A stretch of DNA of 64,000 nt from NIOZ-UU13 sp035528395 (GCA_035528395.1 DATKYR010000112.1:1-64000); one strand, 5' to 3'. Shown: positions 27,473 to 36,609, counted from the stretch's first letter. Made by a program: numbers and translations. Notes: generated by a model not told the origin, from the sequence alone.

Positions 27473-28222
27473 TTACCGCTTATTATATTCCTGTTTTTTT
27501 ATGCGCCCGTCTAAGAGGCGTATTACTCTTTCGGCACCAGATGCGATACCCTCATCGTGGGTAACAGCTATCAGGGTTTTACCCTGCTCATGCAAATCTT
27601 GAAGAATTCCCAGAATCTCCGCACCGCTTTCCGAGTCAAGATTGCCTGTCGGCTCGTCAGCCAAAATAATCAGAGGGTCGTTTGCTAATGACCTGGCAAT
27701 CGCCACTCGCTGCTGCTGACCACCGCTTAGTTCTGAAGGCCGATGCTCAAACCTGTCGCCAAGCCCTACCATTATGGCTAATTCCCTCGCACGTTCGAGG
27801 CTTTCCTCCTCGGTATAGCCCTGGTAATACATTGGAACCTCTATATTCTCTATGACACTGAGCTGGTTAATCAGATTGAACGACTGAAACACGAAACCAA
27901 TTCGGGCACCACGTATTAAGGATAGCTGGTCATCTTCGAGTTCGGAAACATTCTGGCCCCCAAGAAAGTAGCCCCCGCTCGTGGGACGATCGAGGCAGCC
28001 GATCATATTGAGCAGCGTGGATTTACCTGAACCGCTGGGGCCCATGATAGCTACATATTCACCGCTTGTGATGGTCAGGTCAACTTCACGCAATACCCGC
28101 AGCTCCACTGTCCCAAGCTGGTAATTCTTACACAACTGCTGCATCATTAATATCGGAGTATCACTTTTTAAATCAAGGGTTGGGTTCACTTCCTGCACCG
28201 CCTTGTCTTTGCCTCGTTCCAC
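27473..28222 (-). CDS. ABC transporter ATPase, MacB/LolD type
   Basis: This 249-residue nucleotide-binding protein has Walker A GPSGSGKST, signature LSGGQQQRVAIARSLA, Walker B LIILADEPTGNLD and the H-loop AVTHD. It energises the permease encoded just downstream. From the GTG at 28222, preceded by GGCGGA, it overlaps the end of the adaptor gene by 50 bp. An internal ATG at 28147 would avoid the overlap but lacks a ribosome site. The separate ATPase and permease make this a split version of MacB. Confidence 0.92.
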   Translation of the reverse strand: MERGKDKAVQEVNPTLDLKSDTPILMMQQLCKNYQLGTVELRVLREVDLTITSGEYVAIMGPSGSGKSTLLNMIGCLDRPTSGGYFLGGQNVSELEDDQLSLIRGARIGFVFQSFNLINQLSVIENIEVPMYYQGYTEEESLERARELAIMVGLGDRFEHRPSELSGGQQQRVAIARSLANDPLIILADEPTGNLDSESGAEILGILQDLHEQGKTLIAVTHDEGIASGAERVIRLLDGRIKKQEYNKR

Positions 28223-30341
28223 TTCCGCCTTGTCTCATTCTATTACGCATACTCTGCATACTCTTCATAAGCTCCGCTTTGAACTTTTCCGGGTCACTCT
28301 TACGCAGTTGTCCCAGCTCTTTGGCTTTTTCCGGGTCGGACTGTGCCAAACCACTCATTATCCGATTAATCATTTCATCTGTTAGCTGAAGCTGTCTGCC
28401 GCCCTGCGGTCTTTCTCCACCCTCCGGTGGTCTCATATCCTGTGAGGGCCCTTCACCCTGTGGGCTTTCCCCACCCTCCGGTGGTCTCCTCCTGCGCGTG
28501 CTTTGCCCGTCCTCAGCGCCCCCAGGCCGTCCGGCTCTCCTCTCTCGGGGCTGACCGTCAGGCTGGCCTTGAGTTTCCGTATCATTCGCGTCCGGCCTTG
28601 TTCTCCTCTGTGGTATTGGTTGTTGCTGTTGGAATGAGGCTGGGCCGGTCAATTCACTAAAGAGTGGAGGATTGAGCATCACCTCCTCGCCGACCTCCAA
28701 ACCCTCAATAATTTCCACAAATGTATCATTAAAAAGCCCCGTTTGGACAATACGCTCTTGAGGTCTCTGCGAGGTCTTAACGTAACAGACTTTTCTGCCG
28801 GCTCGATTTGACACTACCTGAATAGGCACAATTATTGAGTCCTCTAACTGCCTGACGAGAATTTGTACCTTACATGACATTCGACTTCTCAGAAAATCAT
28901 GGGTACCATCTATACTAACTAAGGTTTTGTAAACCTTAAGGTCGGGATTCATGAAGCCACGTTGCTGGTCAGGCAGTGGAGCCACCTCAAGCACTTCGCC
29001 CTCCAATACTCTGTCGGGGAAAGCATCCATTACTATCGTTGCAAGCTGAGCCGTTTGTACCTTGTCAACCTCTGTCTCGTGGACACCGATTTCAGCAACC
29101 ATTGCCGCAGTATCAGGCATTGATAAAATCGTCTGCCCCTCAGAAACTGTTTCGCCTTCAGCAATAACTCCGCTGCTGCCTCCCCCCCCCCTATATCGCA
29201 TAGACCTAAACATGTCGTCGCTGCCGCCGGTACCATATACTACCAGACCCGGAGCTTGTGCTCTAATTGTACAATACTCGATATTCTGTTTTATTTCTTT
29301 GACCCTTTTTTCTTGCCAGTAAAGCTGTTCTTTGGCTGTACTTAGTTTCACCTGGGCCTGGGCCAGTCTTGAACGACACTGGGCGTAAACCCGCTGTAAT
29401 TGGCGACCAGCCTCAACGTAGTCACTGAGGTTTTGCTCGGCATTTTTCGGGAAATCATATTCTTTAAATAAAGCCAGAGACACCTCCGCACTTTCTTTTG
29501 AAAAAGTACGATTTATCACATTCAACTCATCTCTTTGAAGGTCAAGGTCGGAAACGTAATTAGCATCGTGAAGTTTTCTGGTCCCGGTCAACGTATCCAC
29601 TGCATTATTTAAGTTACCCTCGGCCATGACAATGTCATCCTGTAATCTTTTCAACTCCTCCCCGGCAGCCGAACCGTCTAACATATTCGGATCAGTCTTT
29701 ACTTCCCCAAGAAAGGGGGATATATGTTCCGTTAAGTTCGACTCTTCATTTACACCTTTAACCAGCTTATCTGCGAGTTCTGCACCTAAATATTTCTGAA
29801 GGTCCAACAGGGCAAACCTTACTCTCAATTGAGCGTCCGCAATATCACTTTCATTTTGTATTTTCTGAATGTCATGCGCTTCTGTTGCTGAGGTAACGCT
29901 TTCCTGGTCACCGGAAAGTTCCATATCCTCCTGTATCAATCGCTCTTCTAAACCCGAAGCATCCAATTGTACAAGTACCATGTTGCTGTCTACATCTTCT
30001 TGAGTCACATAATAGCCTGCAGAGACGACATTGAGTATTGTTAAATCTCCCGTCTCCCTTCCTCTTTCGACCTTACATTTGTATTCTATTGATTTATGGG
30101 CCCTGATACTGCCGCCTTCGGTAACGGTGATGGTCAAATTATCACGGCGCACGGTGAAGGTTCCGCCGCTCGAAGTGTCTATGCCTGCATCTCTTTTTAT
30201 CGCTGCTGCCACTAATCCCGTAACCAATACTGCCACTACAATAAGCAACATTATCAACCACCGACGCTTTATGCGTTTCCTAACACGCTGACCTTGATTA
30301 CCCGATGCGTTTTGATTTTGTTTGTCTTTGTAATTTTTCAT
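28173..30341 (-). CDS. macA: MacA/HlyD-type periplasmic adaptor with long Pro/Gln/Gly-rich tail
   Basis: This protein (722 residues from the chosen start) is a membrane-fusion adaptor. It has an N-terminal transmembrane anchor (about 24-47, WLIMLLIVVAVLVTGLVAAAI), a lipoyl/barrel-sandwich part split around a long coiled-coil hairpin (about 110-360), and a beta-barrel region. The ATG at 30341 overlaps the tolC stop (ATGA), which decides the start over an upstream in-frame GTG. The last 150 residues are not typical of the family. They comprise a low-complexity stretch with PPEGGE repeats, then a charged helical segment (SDPEKAKELGQLRKSDPEKFKAELMKSMQ) and a Gly/Arg/Gln-rich end. The tail may interact with partners or cell wall. 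That is inference. Confidence 0.88.
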   Translation of the reverse strand: MKNYKDKQNQNASGNQGQRVRKRIKRRWLIMLLIVVAVLVTGLVAAAIKRDAGIDTSSGGTFTVRRDNLTITVTEGGSIRAHKSIEYKCKVERGRETGDLTILNVVSAGYYVTQEDVDSNMVLVQLDASGLEERLIQEDMELSGDQESVTSATEAHDIQKIQNESDIADAQLRVRFALLDLQKYLGAELADKLVKGVNEESNLTEHISPFLGEVKTDPNMLDGSAAGEELKRLQDDIVMAEGNLNNAVDTLTGTRKLHDANYVSDLDLQRDELNVINRTFSKESAEVSLALFKEYDFPKNAEQNLSDYVEAGRQLQRVYAQCRSRLAQAQVKLSTAKEQLYWQEKRVKEIKQNIEYCTIRAQAPGLVVYGTGGSDDMFRSMRYRGGGGSSGVIAEGETVSEGQTILSMPDTAAMVAEIGVHETEVDKVQTAQLATIVMDAFPDRVLEGEVLEVAPLPDQQRGFMNPDLKVYKTLVSIDGTHDFLRSRMSCKVQILVRQLEDSIIVPIQVVSNRAGRKVCYVKTSQRPQERIVQTGLFNDTFVEIIEGLEVGEEVMLNPPLFSELTGPASFQQQQPIPQRRTRPDANDTETQGQPDGQPRERRAGRPGGAEDGQSTRRRRPPEGGESPQGEGPSQDMRPPEGGERPQGGRQLQLTDEMINRIMSGLAQSDPEKAKELGQLRKSDPEKFKAELMKSMQSMRNRMRQGGSGTRQRQGGAGSEPNP

Positions 30342-31981
30342 TGTGTTCTTTGCTCCCACATTCCATCTGGTTTAACCTGCAAAATACCAACATCACGAAA
30401 GAAACTCATTTTAGCAACCGTATGATTGACTAAAGCTCCCGTAAGGTCATTTTGAGCTAGAACCAAGGCGTCATTTGTTTCCAGCAGAAGCCGTATCGTA
30501 CCTCGCCCGTATTCTAAAAGCAATTTCTGTTCTTCCACGCGCCTTTTTGCCAGTTCTAAGCCGATTTTTTGAATCCGGTAAGTTTCTCCGGTCTCGGCGA
30601 GGTCACGATAAGCCTGACGCACGTCCAATTTGACATTCTCAGATTCATTATCATATCCGCGCTGCCTCTGCTGGAATGATATAAGTTTACTCATGTAATT
30701 ATTGCGTTTACTTTTTCTATCGAATGGTAAGTCGGCTCCAAGACCCACCGAGTAATCGCCCTGGTGAAACAGTAACCTGCTAAAGTCGGTTCCCGTAGGT
30801 GACTCTATATTTTCGGCACCGCCGGTTAGATTTAACTGAATGCCAAGACCGTCAGCGGCCAAGGCAAGCTGTCGTACCGCATCGTCAACTTTATTTCTGC
30901 TGTTAGCCAGGTCCAGGCGCCGGGCCAACGCTATCTCAATCGCTTCGGCTTCCGTATAATCAGGCTGGCTTATGCCGATCGCTTCCAGCGCTGCCAGCTC
31001 ATTCTGGTCCAACACGATGTTGGCATCGGTCGGTAAAGACAACCTTATTTTGAAACTGTCAAGAAGCTGTTCATATCTTTGTTGGGTTGTCACAAGGTTG
31101 TTTTCTGCACTAAGCAGTCTCTGTATGGCCTCATCCGCATCGGATGGGGCCCTTTGGCCAACTTCAACCTCCATTTTCAACTGGTTTGTTGAGTCAATCA
31201 GTCTCTTATAGCTTGCTTCGGCGATGGTTACTGAGTTCTTTTGCTGCAAAACGCGATAGTATTCACTTATAATACCAACCACAAATGTCTTACGATAGCG
31301 GTTGAATGTGCGTATGTCGTATAAAACCTGTCGCTCTTCCTGCGTCAGGTCTTCTCTGGCTTGCCTGCCGGCACCGGCGCCTAATAAAGGAACGGTCACA
31401 GTGGCACTTAGAACCGAACCTAACGAAGTATGAGGGTCGCCGGTAAGAAACCGTATCCAGTTAAGTGCCAGGTTGGTACTAACCTGAATTCCATCGGCTA
31501 AAAGGTAATCTTTACTGACTGCGAGTTGCGAGTCAACCCTTCCTTCTTCAATGACGCCACTTGCATCCTCGCCCTCATTTGTGTACGTGGCGTCAATGGT
31601 TCCAAGCCATTGAAGTGCGTATTGATGACGGATTCCTGTTAATCTGAGTGCTGAAGTGTAAAGCCTTTCTTTTTCAGACTGGTAGTCCCGATTAAATTTT
31701 GTAGCAATTTCAACGGCCTGTTGAAGATTTATAACACTTGATTCCGGTATTATTTGTGCAATTTCCACGTCATTCGGGGATGCCGGTGTATTAGAATCGC
31801 TGATTGTATAATTAGCTTTTATACCGAAGTCATCCTGCCATTTGTCGTCAATAATCTTATAAACTTCTTTATCGGCATCGGCTTTGTGGTACTCGGGGCT
31901 GCACGCACCGGCAAAGCCCAGCATCACAGCAAAACCGAGCACCCAGCATAACAACGTTACAGGTCGAAATTTACAGAACAT
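30338..31981 (-). CDS. tolC: TolC-family outer membrane efflux lipoprotein
   Basis: This 547-residue protein has a lipoprotein signal (lipobox FAGAC, residue 27). It carries the two-fold repeated alpha-helical pattern of the outer membrane efflux family: INLQQAVEIATKFNRDYQSEKERLYTSALRL early, and AEAIEIALARRLDLANSRNKVDDAVRQLALA in the second half. It provides the outer membrane channel for the adaptor and ABC pump encoded behind it, with which it overlaps by 4 bp. It is the first gene of the operon. A possible promoter lies at 32042-32068 on the same strand. Confidence 0.9.
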   Translation of the reverse strand: MFCKFRPVTLLCWVLGFAVMLGFAGACSPEYHKADADKEVYKIIDDKWQDDFGIKANYTISDSNTPASPNDVEIAQIIPESSVINLQQAVEIATKFNRDYQSEKERLYTSALRLTGIRHQYALQWLGTIDATYTNEGEDASGVIEEGRVDSQLAVSKDYLLADGIQVSTNLALNWIRFLTGDPHTSLGSVLSATVTVPLLGAGAGRQAREDLTQEERQVLYDIRTFNRYRKTFVVGIISEYYRVLQQKNSVTIAEASYKRLIDSTNQLKMEVEVGQRAPSDADEAIQRLLSAENNLVTTQQRYEQLLDSFKIRLSLPTDANIVLDQNELAALEAIGISQPDYTEAEAIEIALARRLDLANSRNKVDDAVRQLALAADGLGIQLNLTGGAENIESPTGTDFSRLLFHQGDYSVGLGADLPFDRKSKRNNYMSKLISFQQRQRGYDNESENVKLDVRQAYRDLAETGETYRIQKIGLELAKRRVEEQKLLLEYGRGTIRLLLETNDALVLAQNDLTGALVNHTVAKMSFFRDVGILQVKPDGMWEQRTQ

Positions 31982-32041
31982 AAAATTCTACTCCAACACA
32001 CTTCACACTTGCTTAATGCTATTTTTGTTCAAATTTAGCTC

Positions 32042-32068
32042 ATTATAAGATAAGATGTTAAAAAACAA
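32042..32068 (-). promoter_or_regulatory. Possible promoter of the tolC-macAB operon
   Basis: On the minus strand TTGTTT (32063-32068) and TATAAT (32042-32047) are separated by 15 bp, about 60 bp upstream of the tolC start. The -10 hexamer is perfect, but the spacer is short. Confidence 0.35.
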
Positions 32069-32298
32069 AGATAAAAATCTCCCCCGCAAGTGCTTCCAGG
32101 TTTGAATATTTGCCGTCAGTTTCACGCCGCAGGTTCCGGTAAAATCTGCACTTTTATCAACTTATATGCCTATACCAAAAAAATCAGGCAAGGCACTTTT
32201 GAATTATTAGTCCTTCGTCATATTAGTACTGACGCTTTGTTTTGTCAAAATATTGCAAAAATCTAATAATCTTCACTACAAAATAACATCAAATTTTA

Positions 32299-32325
32299 TT
32301 GCAAAACGGGACAATTAAGTATAAA
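32299..32325 (+). promoter_or_regulatory. Possible promoter of tRNA-Cys
   Basis: TTGCAA (32299-32304) and TATAAA (32320-32325) lie upstream of the tRNA, with the -10 element 20 bp before its first base. The 15-bp spacer is short. Confidence 0.35.
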
Positions 32326-32345
32326 ATCATAGATTATTCAAAGCT

Positions 32346-32419
32346 GGCGGCGTAGCCAAGAGGCCTAAGGCGACGGTTTGCAAAACCGTTATTCGCCGGT
32401 TCGAATCCGGCCGCCGCCT
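32346..32419 (+). tRNA. tRNA-Cys (anticodon GCA)
   Basis: A complete 74-nt cloverleaf is present. Acceptor GGCGGCG pairs with CGCCGCC (32412-32418), the discriminator is T, and the D-arm contains AGCCAAGAGGCCTAAGGC. Anticodon stem ACGGT/ACCGT encloses loop TTGCAAA with GCA, and the T-arm is GCCGG TTCGAAT CCGGC. CCA is not encoded. A T-rich stretch follows immediately. Confidence 0.95.
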
Positions 32420-32457
32420 GTTTTTCTTGTCTTCAACCCATAATCCAGGCGGACATT

Positions 32458-32988
32458 ATGAAAGTAAATATCGAAAATCGCATTCTGGAGCTCCTCGATG
32501 GCGATATTACCGAAATGCAGACTGACGCCATCGTCAATGCCGCTAATGCCCGATTAATTCTGGGCGGTGGGGTCGCGGGGGCAATCAGAACAAAAGGCGG
32601 CCCCGAAATCCAGCAAGAATGCAATAAAATAGGCGGAACATTTGTTGGCGGGGCCGTGATAACAACTGCCGGAAATCTCAAAGCAAAACACGTAATTCAC
32701 GCTGTAGGGCCTCGAATGGGCGAAGGAAACGAGGACCAAAAGCTAAAAAATGCCACACTTAACTCACTTAAATTAGCCGACGAAAATAATCTAACGAGCA
32801 TTTCTTTCCCGGCAATCAGCGCAGGCATCTTCGGTTTTCCTATCGAAAGGTGTGCCGAAATAATGCTAAAAACAACCATCGATTATCTTAAAGGCAAAAC
32901 CGGCCTGAAAAAAGTTGTCTTTTGTCTCTTCGGCCGGGACAGTTACCAGGTCTTCGCAAACCGGCTTAAGCAGGAAATCTCAGAATGA
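32458..32988 (+). CDS. Macro-domain ADP-ribose-binding protein / deacetylase
   Basis: This 176-residue stand-alone macro domain has the family marks LLDGDITEMQTDAIVNAANARLILGGGVAGAI, GGAVITTAG, HVIHAVGP and FPAISAGIFGFP. Such proteins hydrolyse O-acetyl-ADP-ribose or remove ADP-ribose from macromolecules. Length is normal. It begins about 40 bp after tRNA-Cys, and its stop overlaps the start of the dehydrogenase gene (ATGA), so the two form a coupled pair. Confidence 0.93.
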   Translation: MKVNIENRILELLDGDITEMQTDAIVNAANARLILGGGVAGAIRTKGGPEIQQECNKIGGTFVGGAVITTAGNLKAKHVIHAVGPRMGEGNEDQKLKNATLNSLKLADENNLTSISFPAISAGIFGFPIERCAEIMLKTTIDYLKGKTGLKKVVFCLFGRDSYQVFANRLKQEISE

Positions 32989-33998
32989 GGGCAATGGTAT
33001 TAAAAAAGCAATCCCCGATAGATGACAAACCTTTAGAACCTGCTGATTTGCCAACGCCTACCGCGGACGATGGCCAGATACTTGTTAAGGTTTCGGTTTG
33101 TGGTGCCTGCCATACCGACCTCGATGAAGTTGAAGGTCGGCTGAAGCCGACAAAGTCGCCGATAGTTCTCGGCCATCAGGTGGTTGGAAAGGTAACTGAT
33201 AAGGGAAAAGATGTAACAAAATTTAATATCGGCGACCGTGTGGGAATTACGTGGCTTTATTCAGCTTGCGGCAGATGCGATTTTTGTCAAACGGGCAGTG
33301 AAAATCTCTGCGACCAGGCAAAATGGACCGGCAAAGACGTCGATGGCGGCTACGCCGAATTTACTGTCATCGGTGAGGATTTCGCTTATCCAATCCCTGA
33401 GCAGTTTTCGGATTCGCAAGCAGCTCCGCTTTTATGTGCCGGGGTAATCGGTTATCGCACACTTAGACTTGCGGATATAACAGATGGCCAAAAGATTGGG
33501 TTGTTCGGCTTTGGAGCATCGGCCCACATTGTGATTCAGATAATCAAACACAAGTTTCCTAATAGCCCGGTTTATGTCTTTACGAAAACAGCCAAACACG
33601 CCGAGTTAGCCAAAAGCCTCGGCGCCGTCTGGACAGGCCGCTCAGGTGACCGGCCTCCTGAGAAGTTAAACAGGATTATGGACTTTACACCGGTAGGGCA
33701 GTGCATCCGGGATGCCCTCAGTGTTTTGGAAAGAGGCGGTCGATTGGTTATAAACGCCATTCGTAAAGAAACGCCTGTCCCGCCGCTGGAGTATGCGGAA
33801 TATCTCTGGCTCGAAAAAGAAATAAAGTCTGTTGCCAACGTTACGCGTCTGGATGCAGAAGAATTCTTACCCTTGGCAGCACGGATACCTATCGTACCAA
33901 CAATCGAGGAATTCCCCTTAAGGCAGGCCAACGAAGTACTCTACTCGATTAAACATTCGAAGCTTCGTGCCGCCGCCGTCCTGAGGGTCTTGGAATAA
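32985..33998 (+). CDS. Zinc-dependent alcohol dehydrogenase family protein
   Basis: This 337-residue medium-chain dehydrogenase shows the catalytic zinc site CGACHTD with GHQVVGKV, and the four-Cys structural zinc site CGRCDFCQTGSENLC. The nucleotide-binding turn is GLFGFGASA. It lacks recognisable specificity motifs but fits the AdhA/COG1064 type that acts on primary alcohols or aldehydes. Coupled translation with the macro-domain gene hints at an NAD-related link, which is inference only. Confidence 0.9.
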   Translation: MRAMVLKKQSPIDDKPLEPADLPTPTADDGQILVKVSVCGACHTDLDEVEGRLKPTKSPIVLGHQVVGKVTDKGKDVTKFNIGDRVGITWLYSACGRCDFCQTGSENLCDQAKWTGKDVDGGYAEFTVIGEDFAYPIPEQFSDSQAAPLLCAGVIGYRTLRLADITDGQKIGLFGFGASAHIVIQIIKHKFPNSPVYVFTKTAKHAELAKSLGAVWTGRSGDRPPEKLNRIMDFTPVGQCIRDALSVLERGGRLVINAIRKETPVPPLEYAEYLWLEKEIKSVANVTRLDAEEFLPLAARIPIVPTIEEFPLRQANEVLYSIKHSKLRAAAVLRVLE

Positions 33999-34054
33999 AG
34001 ATTTAAACTCCATCGACCCCAGCTTAGATTCGCAGGGGCGGTGAGGTTAAGGCT

Positions 34055-34297
34055 AAGAGCTTATCCGAATAACCGGGTCGTTATGAGGCCGAGCGAAAAC
34101 TTGTCCGCCTATGGCGGAGTCCAAGGCCAAGGCGGCAGGCCAAAAATGCTCGGAGGCGTGGTTTGCTCCACGTTGAGAACGTCTTTTCACCGACAACACT
34201 GGCATCGGGCTTTGCAGCCGGCCCCGAGTTTACCCCCGATGTTAGCTCACTTGCTTTTCTGTCGGGGGCAATAGAGCGGGTTATTGGGATAGGCTCT
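34055..34297. repeat. MITE family B, copy 1
   Basis: The left end AGAGCTTATCCGAATAAC (34055-34072) and right end GTTATTGGGATAGGCTCT (34280-34297) are inverted repeats. A second element with the same ends is at 53277-53427. The interior contains the GTCCGCCTATGGCGGA palindrome and no gene. Confidence 0.7.
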
Positions 34298-34399
34298 AAA
34301 GCTGAAATCCTGATACAGTCGGGATTGAAAAGGGAACATCAAACTCCTGTGGTGTTAGCGTAAAAGAAATCGAATCGCCAAAAACATGCCTTGGGGCAA

Positions 34400-34428
34400 T
34401 TGAATTTATCAAACGAATTTGGTATAAT
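34400..34428 (+). promoter_or_regulatory. Sigma70-type promoter of the ferritin-like gene
   Basis: TTGAAT (34400-34405), a 17-bp spacer and TATAAT (34423-34428) match the housekeeping consensus well. They lie about 80 bp before the ferritin-like start. Confidence 0.65.
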
Positions 34429-34442
34429 AAATAATAGTATAA

Positions 34443-34471
34443 AAGCTTAGCAGAGTGGTTATGCTAAGCTT
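34443..34471 (+). promoter_or_regulatory. Perfect 10-bp hairpin in the leader of the ferritin-like gene
   Basis: AAGCTTAGCA (34443-34452) and TGCTAAGCTT (34462-34471) are exact inverted repeats around a 9-nt loop. They begin about 15 nt after the promoter's -10 element and end 36 nt before the start codon. It could be an mRNA-stabilising or regulatory hairpin, or an operator palindrome. No T-run follows, so it is not a classic terminator. Confidence 0.5.
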
Positions 34472-34507
34472 AAAAACAGGGCAGGGCTTTTTTGAGAGGC
34501 TGGCATA

Positions 34508-34996
34508 ATGGAGACCAAATTTAACATCTTCGAGATTCTCCAAATAGCCGAAAAAATCGACCATAATGGGGCCAAGTTTTACCTTAAAGCGGCCGAGCTG
34601 TTCGATGACCCCGAACTTCGTAATATATATTACAAACTCGCAAACTGGAGGGCCAGGCACGAAAAGATCCTCGCACAGAGGAGAAAACGGTTTTCTGAAA
34701 AGACCGGTGAATTCGGTACTTTCGACCCTGATAATTACGTCTTGTCAAATCCGCACGTCATGGCGGATCTTACCGTGTTCGCTCACAAACCAAACTCATC
34801 AGGAAGGCTGACCGGAGCCGAAAGCAGAGGGCAGATATTTAAAGATGCCACCAGAAGAGCAAAGGAAGCTATCATTTTCTATAATGGATTAAAGGACTTT
34901 GCACGTGACCCGGCCAGCAAAGATACAATTGATAAGATTATTAAAGAAGAGAACCGCCACATCCGACTACTCACTGAACAATCAGAGCAGCGGTAA
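34508..34996 (+). CDS. Ferritin-like / rubrerythrin-family protein
   Basis: This 162-residue, mainly helical protein has di-iron-type motifs in the expected places: AEKIDHNGAKFYLKAAEL in helix 1, WRARHEKIL in helix 2, AKEAIIFYNGL in helix 3 and EENRHIRLL in helix 4. These fit the Glu/His ligands of ferritin-like proteins. No rubredoxin domain is present, so it is not a complete rubrerythrin. The likely role is peroxide or iron handling. It appears monocistronic, with its own promoter and a leader hairpin. Confidence 0.8.
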   Translation: METKFNIFEILQIAEKIDHNGAKFYLKAAELFDDPELRNIYYKLANWRARHEKILAQRRKRFSEKTGEFGTFDPDNYVLSNPHVMADLTVFAHKPNSSGRLTGAESRGQIFKDATRRAKEAIIFYNGLKDFARDPASKDTIDKIIKEENRHIRLLTEQSEQR

Positions 34997-35156
34997 TCGA
35001 CCATATAATTAAAGACATCGAATCAACTGATTGTTGTCAGTCGAAGGCACAGCAATACTGCACTGCAAAAGCTGAAATCCTCATATACAGTAGCAGTCGT
35101 ATCAGTGATTGTACCTTTGGCCTTTATACTCAAAGCATAGCTTAATGGCTGATTTG

Positions 35157-35558
35157 TTACTTACCGGAACCAGTTCCAAGGTTTTGCTGTATCTGCTTGT
35201 AAATAACTCGCGACCTTTCCTCGTTGCCCCCTAATTTGCCTGTTTTAATGCTAAGCTCGCTGCCATCGCCAGCCCCCGGCTCAATCCATATCGTGATTTT
35301 CTTACCATCCGCAGCTTTGGCGACAATTTTTGCTATAAAGACATCTTTGGCCTGTTCAACAATCTCTAACTCCAATTGTTTTAGAGCCTTTTCTGTCGCC
35401 AAATACACGCTGTTCAAATCCTTGCCGGCCACAGCGTAAAGTTTGCCGCCTGAATAAACAGCGGCATCGCTACCTATGATGGTAGGTCTGCTACAGCCGC
35501 ACATAGCCAGCATTAAACCGGCAAGCACACAAACTGTACACTTCCTTTGAATTGACAT
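35157..35558 (-). CDS. DUF3568-like small lipoprotein
   Basis: This 133-residue protein has a clear lipoprotein signal (LAGLMLAMCGC). The remainder resembles the DUF3568 family: a YSGGKLYAVAGKDLNSVYLATEKALKQLELEI start followed by alternating strands, with about one domain in total. Function is unknown. Genes of this kind recur in planctomycete genomes. It is flanked by unrelated genes and has no operon partners. Confidence 0.7.
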   Translation of the reverse strand: MSIQRKCTVCVLAGLMLAMCGCSRPTIIGSDAAVYSGGKLYAVAGKDLNSVYLATEKALKQLELEIVEQAKDVFIAKIVAKAADGKKITIWIEPGAGDGSELSIKTGKLGGNEERSRVIYKQIQQNLGTGSGK

Positions 35559-35649
35559 TTTTTTTACTCCTTAAAAAAATATTATTGTTCGCGCCGTTTA
35601 TTTATATCCGGCTGCTCACATTGTCAACACTTTATTTTAATTTTTCCCA

Positions 35650-36609
35650 TCATCGGCAGCGAACAAGCTGGTCCATATCCACCTGAAGCTGAGGAATATT
35701 TGTTTTCAGGTCCTCGATAAAACGCAAACCATCTTTCCAGTATCCCGCCGTGGGCCTCAAATCTGCATTAAAACCGGCAAAATAACGGTTGATATGGTGG
35801 ACTAAAAGCTCCCGCACATATTTGCTTACCATCGACGCCAGCGATACCGGTAAAAATCGTTCATCTGCACCGACAACAAAATGTAAACGCATACCTTTAC
35901 CGCCGTCTCGCAATTCATAGCTGCTGGCCGTCGGACTCTCACTGAGAATCTTCAATTCAACATCGCTGAACATCCGCTGCAGATGTTTCCTATAGTGGAC
36001 TCGTCCCCCTTGCCTGTCAACTATAATTTGTAAATCATTATCCGCAAAATTATCTAAAGCCCGCTTTATAAGTCGCGAGGTTGCGGTAAAAAGCACATTA
36101 GCCTTGTTCTTCACAGAAGCCACCATCTTGTTATAGTACCCAACGTCCAGACAATAGCTTTTCAGCTCCAGCAATTCGATGCCGTTTGAGGCCATATCGT
36201 CGGCCAGGACCGCCGAGGCAATTCCCTTATCGGCGGCATCAGCCGAAAGGCGATAACTTCCGGCACCCTCGTACCAGGGATAAGCACTTATTCGCTCAAG
36301 GCACTCCGGACATAATAATTCTATAAGCTCGGCCAGCGTGGCCGGCTCTTTATCGAGACATTTCAAGGCCCCCAGGACCGTCCGCTCCAAATGCTTGATT
36401 CCCACAGCTCTGCTGTAAGCCTTCTTGCTGTCGGTGATGAGCATTCGCCCCGCAAGATGTTTCCGCCTGCTGCCGACACTTTTTCGCAAAATCTGCCATA
36501 AGTCTGATGTCAAAATATGATGCGGCAGCGAAAATGTGCTCGACGATACGACCAATGGCCCCAGAAGCGGCCCAAAGCCCGCTTCATCTATTCCTACCAA
36601 AACAACCAT
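35650..36609 (-). CDS. RNase HII-related nuclease, extended
   Basis: This 319-residue protein opens with VGIDEAGFGPLLGPLVVSS, the RNase HII signature with Phe instead of Arg (usual form DEAGRGP). TDSKKAY, IIVDRQGGRVHY and a late PVSLASMVSKYVRELL...GYWKDG segment correspond to other RNase HII blocks and supply candidate acidic metal ligands. It is about 100 residues longer than typical RNase HII, with an insertion near residues 90-190. The Arg-to-Phe change and insertion suggest a divergent paralogue rather than the housekeeping enzyme. GGAG lies 9 nt before the ATG. It is divergent from the RAMP-like gene, and a link to that locus is possible but unproven. Confidence 0.7.
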   Translation of the reverse strand: MVVLVGIDEAGFGPLLGPLVVSSSTFSLPHHILTSDLWQILRKSVGSRRKHLAGRMLITDSKKAYSRAVGIKHLERTVLGALKCLDKEPATLAELIELLCPECLERISAYPWYEGAGSYRLSADAADKGIASAVLADDMASNGIELLELKSYCLDVGYYNKMVASVKNKANVLFTATSRLIKRALDNFADNDLQIIVDRQGGRVHYRKHLQRMFSDVELKILSESPTASSYELRDGGKGMRLHFVVGADERFLPVSLASMVSKYVRELLVHHINRYFAGFNADLRPTAGYWKDGLRFIEDLKTNIPQLQVDMDQLVRCR

